A DNA stretch of 10,948 nt, taken from Candidatus Latescibacterota bacterium (GTDB lineage Bacteria > JAAXHH01 > JACQVL01). Where the stretch lies: contig JACQVL010000157.1 in NCBI GenBank assembly GCA_016209865.1, positions 1 through 10,948 on the forward strand. The letters are read 5' to 3'. Made by a program: the position numbers and the translations under genes. The notes under the pieces are model-generated. The model did no database searches. It saw nothing but the letters and a program-made list of their open reading frames with translations, and was not told the origin of the DNA. Shown in pieces: positions 1-7,042 of this stretch. Positions within the stretch are counted from its first letter, which is position 1; each line of letters starts with the position of its first letter.

Positions 1-623
1 CGACCGGAGCGCTGCCGCGCCGTGTGCTCGATGATGAAGTGGCCGTCGAGCATGAGCGCCTGCACCTGCGTCAACAGGGAAGCCGCCCGGTTGAGATGCC
101 CCCAGCGCGTCTGAATCATGCCCACCCGCGCATCCGCGAACCCCGGCAGGGTTTGCTTGAGGAGCGCCGGCGGCGGGAGGAAGTCCGCGTCGAAGATGGC
201 GATGAACTCCCCGCGAGCGTGCCGCAGGCCCTCGTGCAGCGCGCCCGCCTTGTAGCCATGCCGCTCCGTCCGGGGGAGGTAGTGGATGTCCACGCCCCGC
301 GCCCGGTGGCGGGCGACACACGCCGCCGCGAGCGGCGCGGTCTCGTCGGTCGAATCGTCGAGCACCTGCACCTCGAGGCGGTCGGCGGGATAGTCGAGCC
401 CGCAGACCGCGTCGATCAGTCGCTCGACGACGTGCCGTTCGTTGTACACCGGGAGCTGCACGGTCACGACCGGCCAGGCGCCGAGGGCGGCGGGGGGCGG
501 GAACCCCGGGCGTGGATATTTGTAGTACAGGAACACCATCAACGCCCGGTGGGCACCGTACAGCGCGAGCCACGCAAGGACAAAAAAATAGAGGATGAGG
601 ACAATAATGTGAAGAAAGACCAT
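1..623 (-). CDS. Family-2 glycosyltransferase, membrane-anchored (3' part lies beyond the left edge)
   Basis: The reading frame opens with ATG at 623 and stays open to the left edge, giving 207 residues of a longer protein. Residues 3-22 form a hydrophobic membrane helix. A GT-A catalytic domain starts near residue 51 (PVVTVQLPVYNE). Visible motifs are the nucleotide-binding DDSTDE at 89-94, the HGYKAGAL stretch at 122-129, the metal-binding DAD at 145-147 and QTRW at 171-174. The layout matches processive, membrane-bound GT2 enzymes of the COG1215/cellulose-synthase-like group, which transfer sugars from nucleotide donors and usually have more helices at the C-terminus (not visible here). 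The start lies 4 nt after the stop of the preceding glycosyltransferase, so the two are almost certainly cotranscribed. There is no clear Shine-Dalgarno, which fits translational coupling. The sugar and acceptor cannot be told; a role in glycosylating a product of this operon is inference. Confidence 0.88.
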   Translation of the reverse strand, partial: MVFLHIIVLILYFFVLAWLALYGAHRALMVFLYYKYPRPGFPPPAALGAWPVVTVQLPVYNERHVVERLIDAVCGLDYPADRLEVQVLDDSTDETAPLAAACVARHRARGVDIHYLPRTERHGYKAGALHEGLRHARGEFIAIFDADFLPPPALLKQTLPGFADARVGMIQTRWGHLNRAASLLTQVQALMLDGHFIIEHTARQRSG

Positions 624-627
624 TGGC

Positions 628-1371
628 TTATCGCACGACACTGTAGTATCGGATTAACTTCTCGGGCGGTACGGAGAGGGTGTAGAGCCCCCGAAGCACC
701 CACATCAAGAGTACCGTTCGCATCACACCACGGTTTTTCCATCGCCGTACGGACGTGATGACCGGCTCATCGATCCAGGCCAACCGGCCTTCCCGGCCGA
801 GCCGTCGACAAAATTCCGAATCCTCGAACAGCGGGAGGAGCGGAAACCCCCCGACCCGCTTGAACACATCACGACGCGTGTAGATCACCTGATCGCCATA
901 CGTGATGCCCAAGACGCGGGATCGGACGTTCGTCCCCCACGCGATGCACCGGTAGGCCAGACCGGGTTCGGAGAGTTGAAGACGGAACCGTCCGCCCACG
1001 GCACCATCTCGATCAATCGAGGCGATCACTACTTCCTGCCATTGCGCCGGAAGGAACGTATCCGCATGCAGAAAAATGAACACGTCACCGGTGGCCGCTG
1101 CAGCCCCAGTATTCATCTGGATCGCCCGACCGCGATGTTGATTCTGGATTACGCGGACGAAGGAGAACTGGCGTGCCACCTCGACGGTACGATCGGTGCT
1201 CCCTCCATCCACGACGATGATTTCATAGGGTTCCTTCCCCTGAAATTGTCGCAAGCATGGAGCAATCGTCCGTTCTTCATCGAGCGTCGGAACGATCACA
1301 CTGATATGTAAAGGGCTGTCCATAGGCGTTGTCAAGGAGGGTGGCTCGACTTGAGAACAACCGTAATCCAT
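628..1371 (-). CDS. TIGR04283-type family-2 glycosyltransferase (arsenosugar-associated family)
   Basis: This is a 247-residue soluble GT-A glycosyltransferase. Motifs are ISVIVPTLDEE from residue 23, VVDGGSTD ending at 60, the RGRAIQMNTGA stretch at about 80-90, FLHAD with the metal-binding HAD at 102-104, and a late FEDSEFCRRL motif. This pattern is that of TIGR04283, first named rSAM/selenodomain-associated transferase 2 and, as I recall, now described as an arsenosugar biosynthesis glycosyltransferase. The start at 1371 was chosen because GGAGGG lies 5-6 nt upstream. The frame is open further upstream, and an ATG at 1404 overlaps the permease stop as ATGA but lacks a ribosome site. The gene sits third after a radical SAM-ArsM fusion, which supports the family assignment. 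The enzyme may add a sugar to, or process, an arsenic-bearing intermediate. That reaction is inferred, not shown. Confidence 0.88.
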   Translation of the reverse strand: MDYGCSQVEPPSLTTPMDSPLHISVIVPTLDEERTIAPCLRQFQGKEPYEIIVVDGGSTDRTVEVARQFSFVRVIQNQHRGRAIQMNTGAAAATGDVFIFLHADTFLPAQWQEVVIASIDRDGAVGGRFRLQLSEPGLAYRCIAWGTNVRSRVLGITYGDQVIYTRRDVFKRVGGFPLLPLFEDSEFCRRLGREGRLAWIDEPVITSVRRWKNRGVMRTVLLMWVLRGLYTLSVPPEKLIRYYSVVR

Positions 1372-1400
1372 CGTAGCCCTCCAATCCACGATCAGGATCA

Positions 1401-2546
1401 TCATAAAGATCGTGCGATCGCGTAGGCAAGCATCGCGAACCCACCCGCAGCGGGCAAGGTCACGACCCAGGCCAGCGCGATATCCCGGACCACGTTCCAC
1501 GAGACCGCGTGCGCATCCCGCTGGACGCCGATGCTGACGATCGCGGAACTGCTGACAAGCGTCGTCGAGACCGGGAGCCCGAAATGCGCGGCCACCGTGA
1601 CGAGTGCGGAGGTCGTCAGGTTTGCCGTGAGCCCATCGCGATCCTCCATCGGGGTGATCTTTTCCGCTAACGTTTCCGTGACTCGTATCCCACCGAACAG
1701 ACTGCCGAGCCCCATCGCGATCGTTGTGACCCAGAACAGCCTGACAAGGTCAGTTCCTCCAGGATGAGCACCGGCGAAGAGCACCCCGATCATCACAATC
1801 TTGGGGGCATCGTTGAGTCCTCGGGCGACACTGACTGCTCCACTGGACAGCCAGTGGAGCAACCGGGCATCAACCCGGAAGTATCGCCACGGGAGCCAGG
1901 CACACATCGTGTTCGTTGCCCGAACGACTCGTGGGACGGGCACCACAAGAGGCGCCTCGATCGTGATCATATTTTGAGCGGTCGCGGCATGGACAGGACA
2001 ACCAGCGGTCTCCAGGCCGATACACAGGCACGCATCGCCCCGTGCACCGATCATCGGTTTCATCAGACGATCCAGTCCAATTGCACCGAGGAATGCGAGG
2101 AGCGGACTCGCCAGGAGGGGAAACAGGATCTGACGCGTGAGCACGTGCCATTGAAGGTGATCCAGTCCGAAGGCATAGGCTCCTCCGAACACCAGCGCGC
2201 CGGTGAGTGCATGCGTGGTCGAGACGGGTCGACTGAACCGTGTAGCCAACAGCACCCAGCCACAGGCGCCAGCCGCAATCGCGACGGCAAACGGGAGGGT
2301 TGGCCCTCCTTGATCCATGATGATGACCCCGGTCTTGAACACCGCAACCATACGGGACGAGAACCAGACCGCCAGCCCCGCGCCGAAGACGGTGCAGAAC
2401 GTGCCCCAGAGTATCGCCCGCCGGTAGTCGGTCACCCCGCTCCCGACGAGGGTGGCGATGGCCTTCGAGACGTCATTCGCCCCGTTCGCGTATGCGAGGA
2501 AGAAGACGGCGCTGAACGCCAGCAAGTCCAAAGCCAGTACATTCAT
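1401..2546 (-). CDS. PiT-family inorganic phosphate (possibly arsenate) permease
   Basis: This 381-residue polytopic inner-membrane protein has both halves of the PiT (PF01384) inverted repeat. The signature GANDVSKA is at 22-29 and its mirror ARGLNDAPKI at 241-250. The paired motifs PVSTTHAL (107-114) and PVSTTLVSS (325-333) complete the two substrate-binding halves. PiT carriers import phosphate, or metal-phosphate, with a cation, and are a known entry route for arsenate. The polar central loop (about 168-215) contains Cys173, Cys175 and Cys183. The start at 2546 follows an AAGGAG nine nt upstream. The in-frame ATGs at 2570 and 2555 lie in or against the previous gene and were not chosen. 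It begins 14 nt after the radical SAM-ArsM stop and ends 29 nt before the glycosyltransferase, so it belongs to that operon. Family is certain; a special role in arsenate transport is inference from context. Confidence 0.93.
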   Translation of the reverse strand: MNVLALDLLAFSAVFFLAYANGANDVSKAIATLVGSGVTDYRRAILWGTFCTVFGAGLAVWFSSRMVAVFKTGVIIMDQGGPTLPFAVAIAAGACGWVLLATRFSRPVSTTHALTGALVFGGAYAFGLDHLQWHVLTRQILFPLLASPLLAFLGAIGLDRLMKPMIGARGDACLCIGLETAGCPVHAATAQNMITIEAPLVVPVPRVVRATNTMCAWLPWRYFRVDARLLHWLSSGAVSVARGLNDAPKIVMIGVLFAGAHPGGTDLVRLFWVTTIAMGLGSLFGGIRVTETLAEKITPMEDRDGLTANLTTSALVTVAAHFGLPVSTTLVSSSAIVSIGVQRDAHAVSWNVVRDIALAWVVTLPAAGGFAMLAYAIARSL

Positions 2547-2560
2547 TGTATCCATCTCCT

Positions 2561-5059
2561 TCAGCAGCACTTTCCGCCGGGGGAGCAGCAGGCGGACAGA
2601 AAATCTTCCGGGATATCACGGGTGGGGTCGGTGACCGTGAACAAACCCTGATGCGGCGGTTTCTGCAATTTTGCGGCGGTGTCGGTGCACACCTCGACCG
2701 CCTCGTCCCGTGGGAACAGATGGCCTTCTTCGTCCATGACCGCCTTGAACGGCCCCCGGTAGATGGCGGTCTGGCCGATATAGACGCATCCCGCTTTCTT
2801 CTCGTACTTGTACCCGCGGATGGTCACCGAGAAGAACTTGTAGCCTTCGACCTCTTTCCAGTACGTCTTCCGCAGCACGGACAGGCCGTAGAAGCCCGCC
2901 TGCTCGAGGAATACGAGAAATTCATCTTCCGTCAACGCCCCGCTCAGGCATTCCCCCCAGAGCCGTGCATTCGCCTGCAGATGGGACGGGACCGGGACTT
3001 CAGTCACGATGTCAGCGATGACCACACGGCCGTGGTCCTTGAGAATGCGCCACATCTCACGGAAGACTCGCTTTTTATCAGGAGACAGGTTGATCACGCA
3101 ATTCGAGGTGATCAGATCGACACTCCGATCCTCGATCGGGAGCTCCTCAAGAAAGCCCTTCCGAAACTCGACCACGTCGTACCCGAGCCGCTCCGCCACC
3201 TTGCTCTGATTCTCCACCGCGATCTGGAGCATCTGGTCAGTCATATCCACGCCGACCACCTTGCCGGTCGGGCCGACGAGCTTCGCGGCGATGAAACAAT
3301 CGATCCCGCCGCCTGAGCCGAGGTCCACGACCGTCTCGCCCTCGACGGCCTCGGCTAAACTCATCGGCGACCCGCACCCGTAGAACCGATCGAGCACCTC
3401 CTGCGGGATATGGGTGGTCAGGTTTGGGTTGTAGGTAGTCGGGCAGCACAGTTCGGCTTGCGGCTCCTCGGCGGCGTGACCATAGAATTCCCGGACGACC
3501 GTGCGCGAGGCGTCCAGGTCGAACGTCAGCACACAGTTCGAGTGGAGGGTCTCCACCCGGAGCGCGCCCGGGCGTGGCTGTCGGCCGTCCGTCCCACACA
3601 CCACCGCCCCTTCTCCCATCGCATGGTACACTGGCGGGGAGTTGTACCCGGAGTTGGTCCTGGCTCGTGCTTTGGCTTCCGTGAGCTGTCCCATCCCTTC
3701 ACGGATGAGATGCTTGTAGACCTCGCAATAGGGATCCCAGGCCAGGAGACTGCCTTCACTGCCCGTCTGACGGGAATGGAAATAACTGTGCTCGATGTCT
3801 CCGCCGCCGCAGATGAACTTCAGATGACAGGCATGGCAGACGTCCTTCTTCTGGACAGTCGCCGACCGGAACTCCTGCGCGACGCGGGAATGTAGCCAGA
3901 TGTCCTGGAGGGACTGAGTCGCCAGGTCGCCCATGTCCATCCGCTCGAACCCGGCGAACGACGCGGAGGGATAGACATGACCGTCCGCATAGACGCAGAG
4001 CGAGCCCCAGCCGGCGTGACTCAGGTCGAGCTTCACGCCTGGCATGCCGTTGATCCGGTTTCGGATCGCCTCGTAATTATCCACCGTCACCCCCACTTCA
4101 TCCCCCACCCCTCGTGCCTTCTTTGCGACCTCGATGAGCCGCTCGACCGACAGGACGAGGCCCGTTCCCCCCGGCTCCGTCGCCCGCCCACGGGCATGCA
4201 TCCACATCAAATGATGCGTCGTCAGGCCGAGTCGGCCCACGAATCGGGTAATTTCAGGCACATCATCGGCGTTGGTCGGGGTCACGACCGTCGTGATCGT
4301 CGGCGTGAACCCGAGGGCCTTGACGTTCATCAATCCATTGAGCGTCCCGCCGAAACTCCCCGGTCCACGAATCGAGTCGTTGATCTCTGGAGTGGATCCA
4401 TCCAGACTCACCTGGAGGGTCAGTTTCGACCGGTCCACCTTCGTCAGCGCCTCCAACCGGGCGTCTTTGAGGAGCATGGCGTTCGTCAGGATGACCAGCT
4501 CTGCCCGCGCGGTCACGTACGCGATCAGGTCAAAGATATCCCGCCGGACGAACGGCTCACCGCCGGTGAAATAAAACCGGGAGACGCCAAGCTCCAGCGC
4601 CTGATCGATGATGTTGATCAGGCGTTCTGTACTCAACCCGCGCACTCCTTCAGGCGATGAGGACACGAGGCAGTGGGCGCAGGCGAGGTTGCACGAATTG
4701 TTGGTATGCAGCCAGAGTTCGCTCAGGCGTTCTGGCTTCAGCACATCGCTACGTCCGGTATACGGCGGGCGAAAGAACGGGGTCGTTGACGCCAGATGAG
4801 ACCGCATGGCTTCCTTGAGAAAGTCATGGCAATGGAGCCAGGCCTTCGCCAGGTCGACGCCGTGCTCCTGCGCGTAGAGCGTGACCACCTCGCCGAACGA
4901 CCGTCGGCCGTCGAGGTAGCTCAAGATTCGAATCCCACGCTGGTCGGTCCCAATCCAGTTCGGGGCCTCGGGGTCGATGACGAACCCCACGCCATCGTAG
5001 GTCTCGACGGCCAATTGCGGGGTATGCAGAATCAAGGTTTCATTGAATTCAAGCGTCAT
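2561..5059 (-). CDS. PqqD-like/radical SAM/SPASM enzyme fused to an ArsM (AS3MT-type) arsenite S-adenosylmethionine methyltransferase
   Basis: This is an 832-residue, two-enzyme fusion. Residues 1-90 look like a PqqD-type winged-helix domain. Residues 112-310 are a radical SAM core with the CxxxCxxC cluster at Cys123, Cys127 and Cys130 (SCNLACAHC) and the SAM-binding GGEP at 166-169. A SPASM-type region with Cys355, Cys408, Cys411, Cys417 and Cys445 follows. After a linker (about 460-515), residues 515-832 align end to end with animal AS3MT and bacterial ArsM. They show VREFYG, Cys538/539, YGCGSP (Cys562), the SAM motif VVDLGSGGG, GVDMTD, SNCVINLSPDK (Cys654), WGECLSGAL (Cys704) and a Cys-rich tail ending GGKCC. 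All four arsenic-handling cysteines of AS3MT (32, 61, 156, 206) have counterparts. The start at 5059 has AAAGGAG eight to nine nt upstream. Expected role: methylation of As(III) plus a radical modification of the arsenical or another substrate. The first is strong family knowledge, the second inference. Plain ArsM is about 280-380 residues and normally stands alone. Confidence 0.93.
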   Translation of the reverse strand: MTLEFNETLILHTPQLAVETYDGVGFVIDPEAPNWIGTDQRGIRILSYLDGRRSFGEVVTLYAQEHGVDLAKAWLHCHDFLKEAMRSHLASTTPFFRPPYTGRSDVLKPERLSELWLHTNNSCNLACAHCLVSSSPEGVRGLSTERLINIIDQALELGVSRFYFTGGEPFVRRDIFDLIAYVTARAELVILTNAMLLKDARLEALTKVDRSKLTLQVSLDGSTPEINDSIRGPGSFGGTLNGLMNVKALGFTPTITTVVTPTNADDVPEITRFVGRLGLTTHHLMWMHARGRATEPGGTGLVLSVERLIEVAKKARGVGDEVGVTVDNYEAIRNRINGMPGVKLDLSHAGWGSLCVYADGHVYPSASFAGFERMDMGDLATQSLQDIWLHSRVAQEFRSATVQKKDVCHACHLKFICGGGDIEHSYFHSRQTGSEGSLLAWDPYCEVYKHLIREGMGQLTEAKARARTNSGYNSPPVYHAMGEGAVVCGTDGRQPRPGALRVETLHSNCVLTFDLDASRTVVREFYGHAAEEPQAELCCPTTYNPNLTTHIPQEVLDRFYGCGSPMSLAEAVEGETVVDLGSGGGIDCFIAAKLVGPTGKVVGVDMTDQMLQIAVENQSKVAERLGYDVVEFRKGFLEELPIEDRSVDLITSNCVINLSPDKKRVFREMWRILKDHGRVVIADIVTEVPVPSHLQANARLWGECLSGALTEDEFLVFLEQAGFYGLSVLRKTYWKEVEGYKFFSVTIRGYKYEKKAGCVYIGQTAIYRGPFKAVMDEEGHLFPRDEAVEVCTDTAAKLQKPPHQGLFTVTDPTRDIPEDFLSACCSPGGKCC

Positions 5060-5088
5060 ACAAGTATCTCCTTTATTCGCGACATACC

Positions 5089-5865
5089 CTACGGTCGTCC
5101 GCGCAGCCAGTGGATGTACGCGATGATCGCGTTCATCTGTTCGTCCGTGATGTGACCACGGAAGCGCGGCATCTTGATGGGTTCGCGTTCGATGAACCAC
5201 TTTGCGACAGGATGCTCAAGAATCCGTTTCGGTCCACCGTCGAGGATCCAGTCCCGGATCTCCTGATCATTCTGAACTAACTCCGGGAAATCGTCTCCAT
5301 TCCAGCTTGGAATATAGCCTTTAAACGACCGTACATTGGGCATCGTGCCGCGCCCCTGCGGCCCGTGACAACTGAAGCATCCGAGTTTCTTGGCCTCCTG
5401 TCGGCCCTGTTCTGCCAGCGAACTATCGGGAGGCGTGACAAAATCCGAGACCGCTTTATAGAAGGCAATGAGATCAGTCAGCTCGCGCTCTGAGATCGCG
5501 CCGCGCCAGCCTGGCATCGTGATGACCGCCTTCTGCTGTTGCCGCATCCACTCTGGATCGCTCCGGAGACGGGCTGGGGCACCATCGAGGATCCAGTCCC
5601 GGATTTCCTGCTCGTCCTTCACGTACATCATGTACGTGCCCCCTTCCCACGTCGGCGCCTCTCCGAACGTCGAGCCAGGAGCAGGCGTTCCTCGAATGCC
5701 GCCAGGTCCGTGGCAGGTAAAACATCCCTTGTTATGCGCCACCGTCCATCCGCGTTGCACGGACGAAATATTCTTCGTGCGCCACAAGTGGAACGCCAGG
5801 ACGAGGACTAGACTGCCCACGACGACCACGCCACCTGCGAGTTGCCATTTGTGCCTGCGCGTCAT
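5089..5865 (-). CDS. Membrane-anchored diheme c-type cytochrome with two duplicated modules
   Basis: This 258-residue protein has one N-terminal membrane helix (about 10-28) and two heme c attachment motifs, CFTCH at 48-52 and CFSCH at 163-167, so both hemes face the periplasm. Each motif is followed by a near-identical segment (DEQEIRDWILDGAP at 84-97, NDQEIRDWILDGGP at 199-212) and then by a likely distal Met ligand in TMPGWRG (Met117) or KMPRFRG (Met232). The protein is therefore an internal tandem duplication of a monoheme unit. ATG at 5865 is preceded by GGAGGG at a seven-nt gap; an upstream ATG at 5880 is part of that same stretch and has no ribosome site. It is first in the run of co-directional genes, 29 nt before the radical SAM-ArsM fusion. 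It probably transfers electrons to or from periplasmic partners. A direct redox role in arsenic chemistry is only suggested by position. Confidence 0.92.
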   Translation of the reverse strand: MTRRHKWQLAGGVVVVGSLVLVLAFHLWRTKNISSVQRGWTVAHNKGCFTCHGPGGIRGTPAPGSTFGEAPTWEGGTYMMYVKDEQEIRDWILDGAPARLRSDPEWMRQQQKAVITMPGWRGAISERELTDLIAFYKAVSDFVTPPDSSLAEQGRQEAKKLGCFSCHGPQGRGTMPNVRSFKGYIPSWNGDDFPELVQNDQEIRDWILDGGPKRILEHPVAKWFIEREPIKMPRFRGHITDEQMNAIIAYIHWLRGRP

Positions 5866-6115
5866 TATACGGCCCTCCATTGGAATGATCGCTTATTGAT
5901 ACAATTCTGACCCTCGAAAGAAGGCTCCCCCGGCAAAACGCGACACAGGTCACGGTAATCACGATCGTGGCATACCACATTTGCCACTCCATTCCTGTCC
6001 CTTTCCACTCCCGTTCTATGGAGGCCTGGCTGAAGCCTACCTCCTCGAATGACGGGATGAGGAGAAAAGTTCCCTCGCCGTATCGTCCACGACCGGAGAG
6101 ACGCTTATGCCAATA
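5866..6115. other. Intergenic stretch upstream of the cytochrome/ArsM operon
   Basis: This 250-nt gap separates the outer-membrane protein gene from the cytochrome gene, both on the minus strand. It must hold the operon promoter if the operon is separate from the DUF3179 unit. A possible minus-strand -10 (TATCAA, 5901-5896) has no convincing -35. A perfect 10-bp palindrome CACGATCGTG lies at 5960-5969, short enough to occur by chance. No copy of the CTGTAAG palindrome found elsewhere in the window is present. A hairpin lies at 6020-6044. A minus-strand frame starting at 5992 has a hydrophobic N-terminus but runs out of phase into the cytochrome and is not called. Confidence 0.5.
6020..6044 (-). 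other. Interrupted hairpin downstream of the outer-membrane protein gene
   Basis: GGAGG at 6020-6024 pairs with CCTCC at 6040-6044. Inside, GGC(T) at 6028-6031 pairs with (A)GCC at 6034-6037, with a small internal loop between the two helices. It lies about 75 nt beyond the stop of the beta-barrel gene on the same strand. It has no T-run on either side, so it is not a good intrinsic terminator. It may be a transcript-end or mRNA-stability structure, or chance. Confidence 0.3.
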
Positions 6116-7042
6116 TTACGGGATTTCAGACGCACGGTGGACGATCCTCGCCAGGTCGAATGTGTAGGAGACACCCACACTATACTGCGGCCCGGCGGGG
6201 ACATCCTGTCCCCGGACCGGCAGACGGACCATCCCCTCAACGGTCAGCCTATGGACCGGAGTCACCAGCACTGCCGGGGCAACAGTCAACAACTCCCGGC
6301 GCTCCCGTGTGAACGTGAACCCGAGCGACCGTGGATGGCCGCTGTAGAGGTAGTCGATCATCCCCTTGCCCGTCACCCGACGGGTGACCTGCCATCCCAA
6401 TTCTCCAAGCAGGGTCAACTCATCGCCTGGCTTATGGGCGAACCGCGTGTTCGTCCTCCGCCTCCGGTAGCCGACGGCCACGTTGGCATAGCCCGGCAGG
6501 ACGGAGAACGAGCGTCCAATCTCCCCGATGCCCTCGATGTCCCATTGCCCCTCACCAACCGGAACGACCTCAGCATCCACGTTGACGCCCCCCGTCGGCG
6601 TCTTCACACCAACCCGAACACTCGTCACGACAGGGTGCGTCGAGACCCGGTATTTCGCGTAGAGTCGAATATCCCCGACCTTCTGCGTCCGCGGGCGGGT
6701 CGGGTTGGCCCGATCGCGGAATTCCAGGCTGTAGAACGGAACCTGAACGCCGATCTCGAGCCAGTCGGTCGCCCCGTAGGCCACGTCCGTGAAGAGCGCC
6801 AACGCACGGCTCCGACCGCCAGTGAAGGGATTGAACGGGGCTCGATCATGGGCTCGACAAAATGCAAGATTCCCGGTGCAGAACTGCTGGTCGGTGGACT
6901 GGTAGAACACCGATTCTTTGACCCAAGCCTGTCCCTTCGGCAGTGTCCACGCTCCGGCTGCTACGACGGGAGGGACGAGGAGCAGGCCGATCACCCAGAA
7001 CCATCCCGTCAGAAGCAGGCGTCCACGCGGCGAGCGCGTCAT
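6116..7042 (-). CDS. Predicted outer-membrane beta-barrel protein (transporter-like, phenol-degradation MetA-type family)
   Basis: This 308-residue protein starts with a basic N-terminus and a hydrophobic signal sequence to about residue 29 (PPVVAAG then AWTLPKGQ), so it is exported. The mature part alternates polar and hydrophobic residues in many short strands with glycine and aromatic residues. Recognisable stretches are the AWTLPKGQAW start, GATDWLEIGVQVPFY, a RLYAKYRV strand, VGVKTPTGG and a near-terminal YSVGVSYTF strand. This is typical of the loosely defined transporter/MetA-type barrels (PF13557-like), whose substrates are mostly unknown. Cys55 and Cys62 are the only cysteines of the mature part and could form a disulfide. 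The start codon overlaps the DUF3179 stop as ATGA, which indicates translational coupling, so the two products probably work together at the cell envelope. A specific substrate cannot be assigned. Confidence 0.75.
   Translation of the reverse strand: MTRSPRGRLLLTGWFWVIGLLLVPPVVAAGAWTLPKGQAWVKESVFYQSTDQQFCTGNLAFCRAHDRAPFNPFTGGRSRALALFTDVAYGATDWLEIGVQVPFYSLEFRDRANPTRPRTQKVGDIRLYAKYRVSTHPVVTSVRVGVKTPTGGVNVDAEVVPVGEGQWDIEGIGEIGRSFSVLPGYANVAVGYRRRRTNTRFAHKPGDELTLLGELGWQVTRRVTGKGMIDYLYSGHPRSLGFTFTRERRELLTVAPAVLVTPVHRLTVEGMVRLPVRGQDVPAGPQYSVGVSYTFDLARIVHRASEIP

Noticed and set aside
24-758. Long plus-strand open frame of 244 codons.
   Set aside because: It covers the two minus-strand glycosyltransferases, whose catalytic motifs are clear. 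Its product is rich in Arg, Glu and His without any domain, as expected for the antisense frame of GC-rich coding DNA.
1371-1404. Start of the TIGR04283-type glycosyltransferase at the ATGA overlap (1404).
   Set aside because: The overlap is attractive for coupling, but no ribosome site precedes it, and the added residues are not family-like. GGAGGG before 1371 is much better.
5059-5200. N-terminal extension of the radical SAM-ArsM protein to 5200.
   Set aside because: The extension overlaps the end of the cytochrome gene, has no ribosome site and is low-quality sequence. ATG at 5059 has AAAGGAG at proper distance and starts the PqqD-like domain.
5960-5969. Perfect 10-bp palindrome CACGATCGTG upstream of the cytochrome operon.
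   Set aside because: A 10-bp palindrome is expected several times by chance in 11 kb, and no second copy or well-placed promoter was found.
5732-5992. Minus-strand frame of 86 codons with a hydrophobic start (MEWQMWYATIVITVTCVAF) upstream of the cytochrome.
   Set aside because: It runs about 130 nt out of phase into the cytochrome gene, where it becomes Arg-rich in the manner of a shadow frame. The ribosome site is only fair, and no family is recognised. A short real peptide cannot be excluded.
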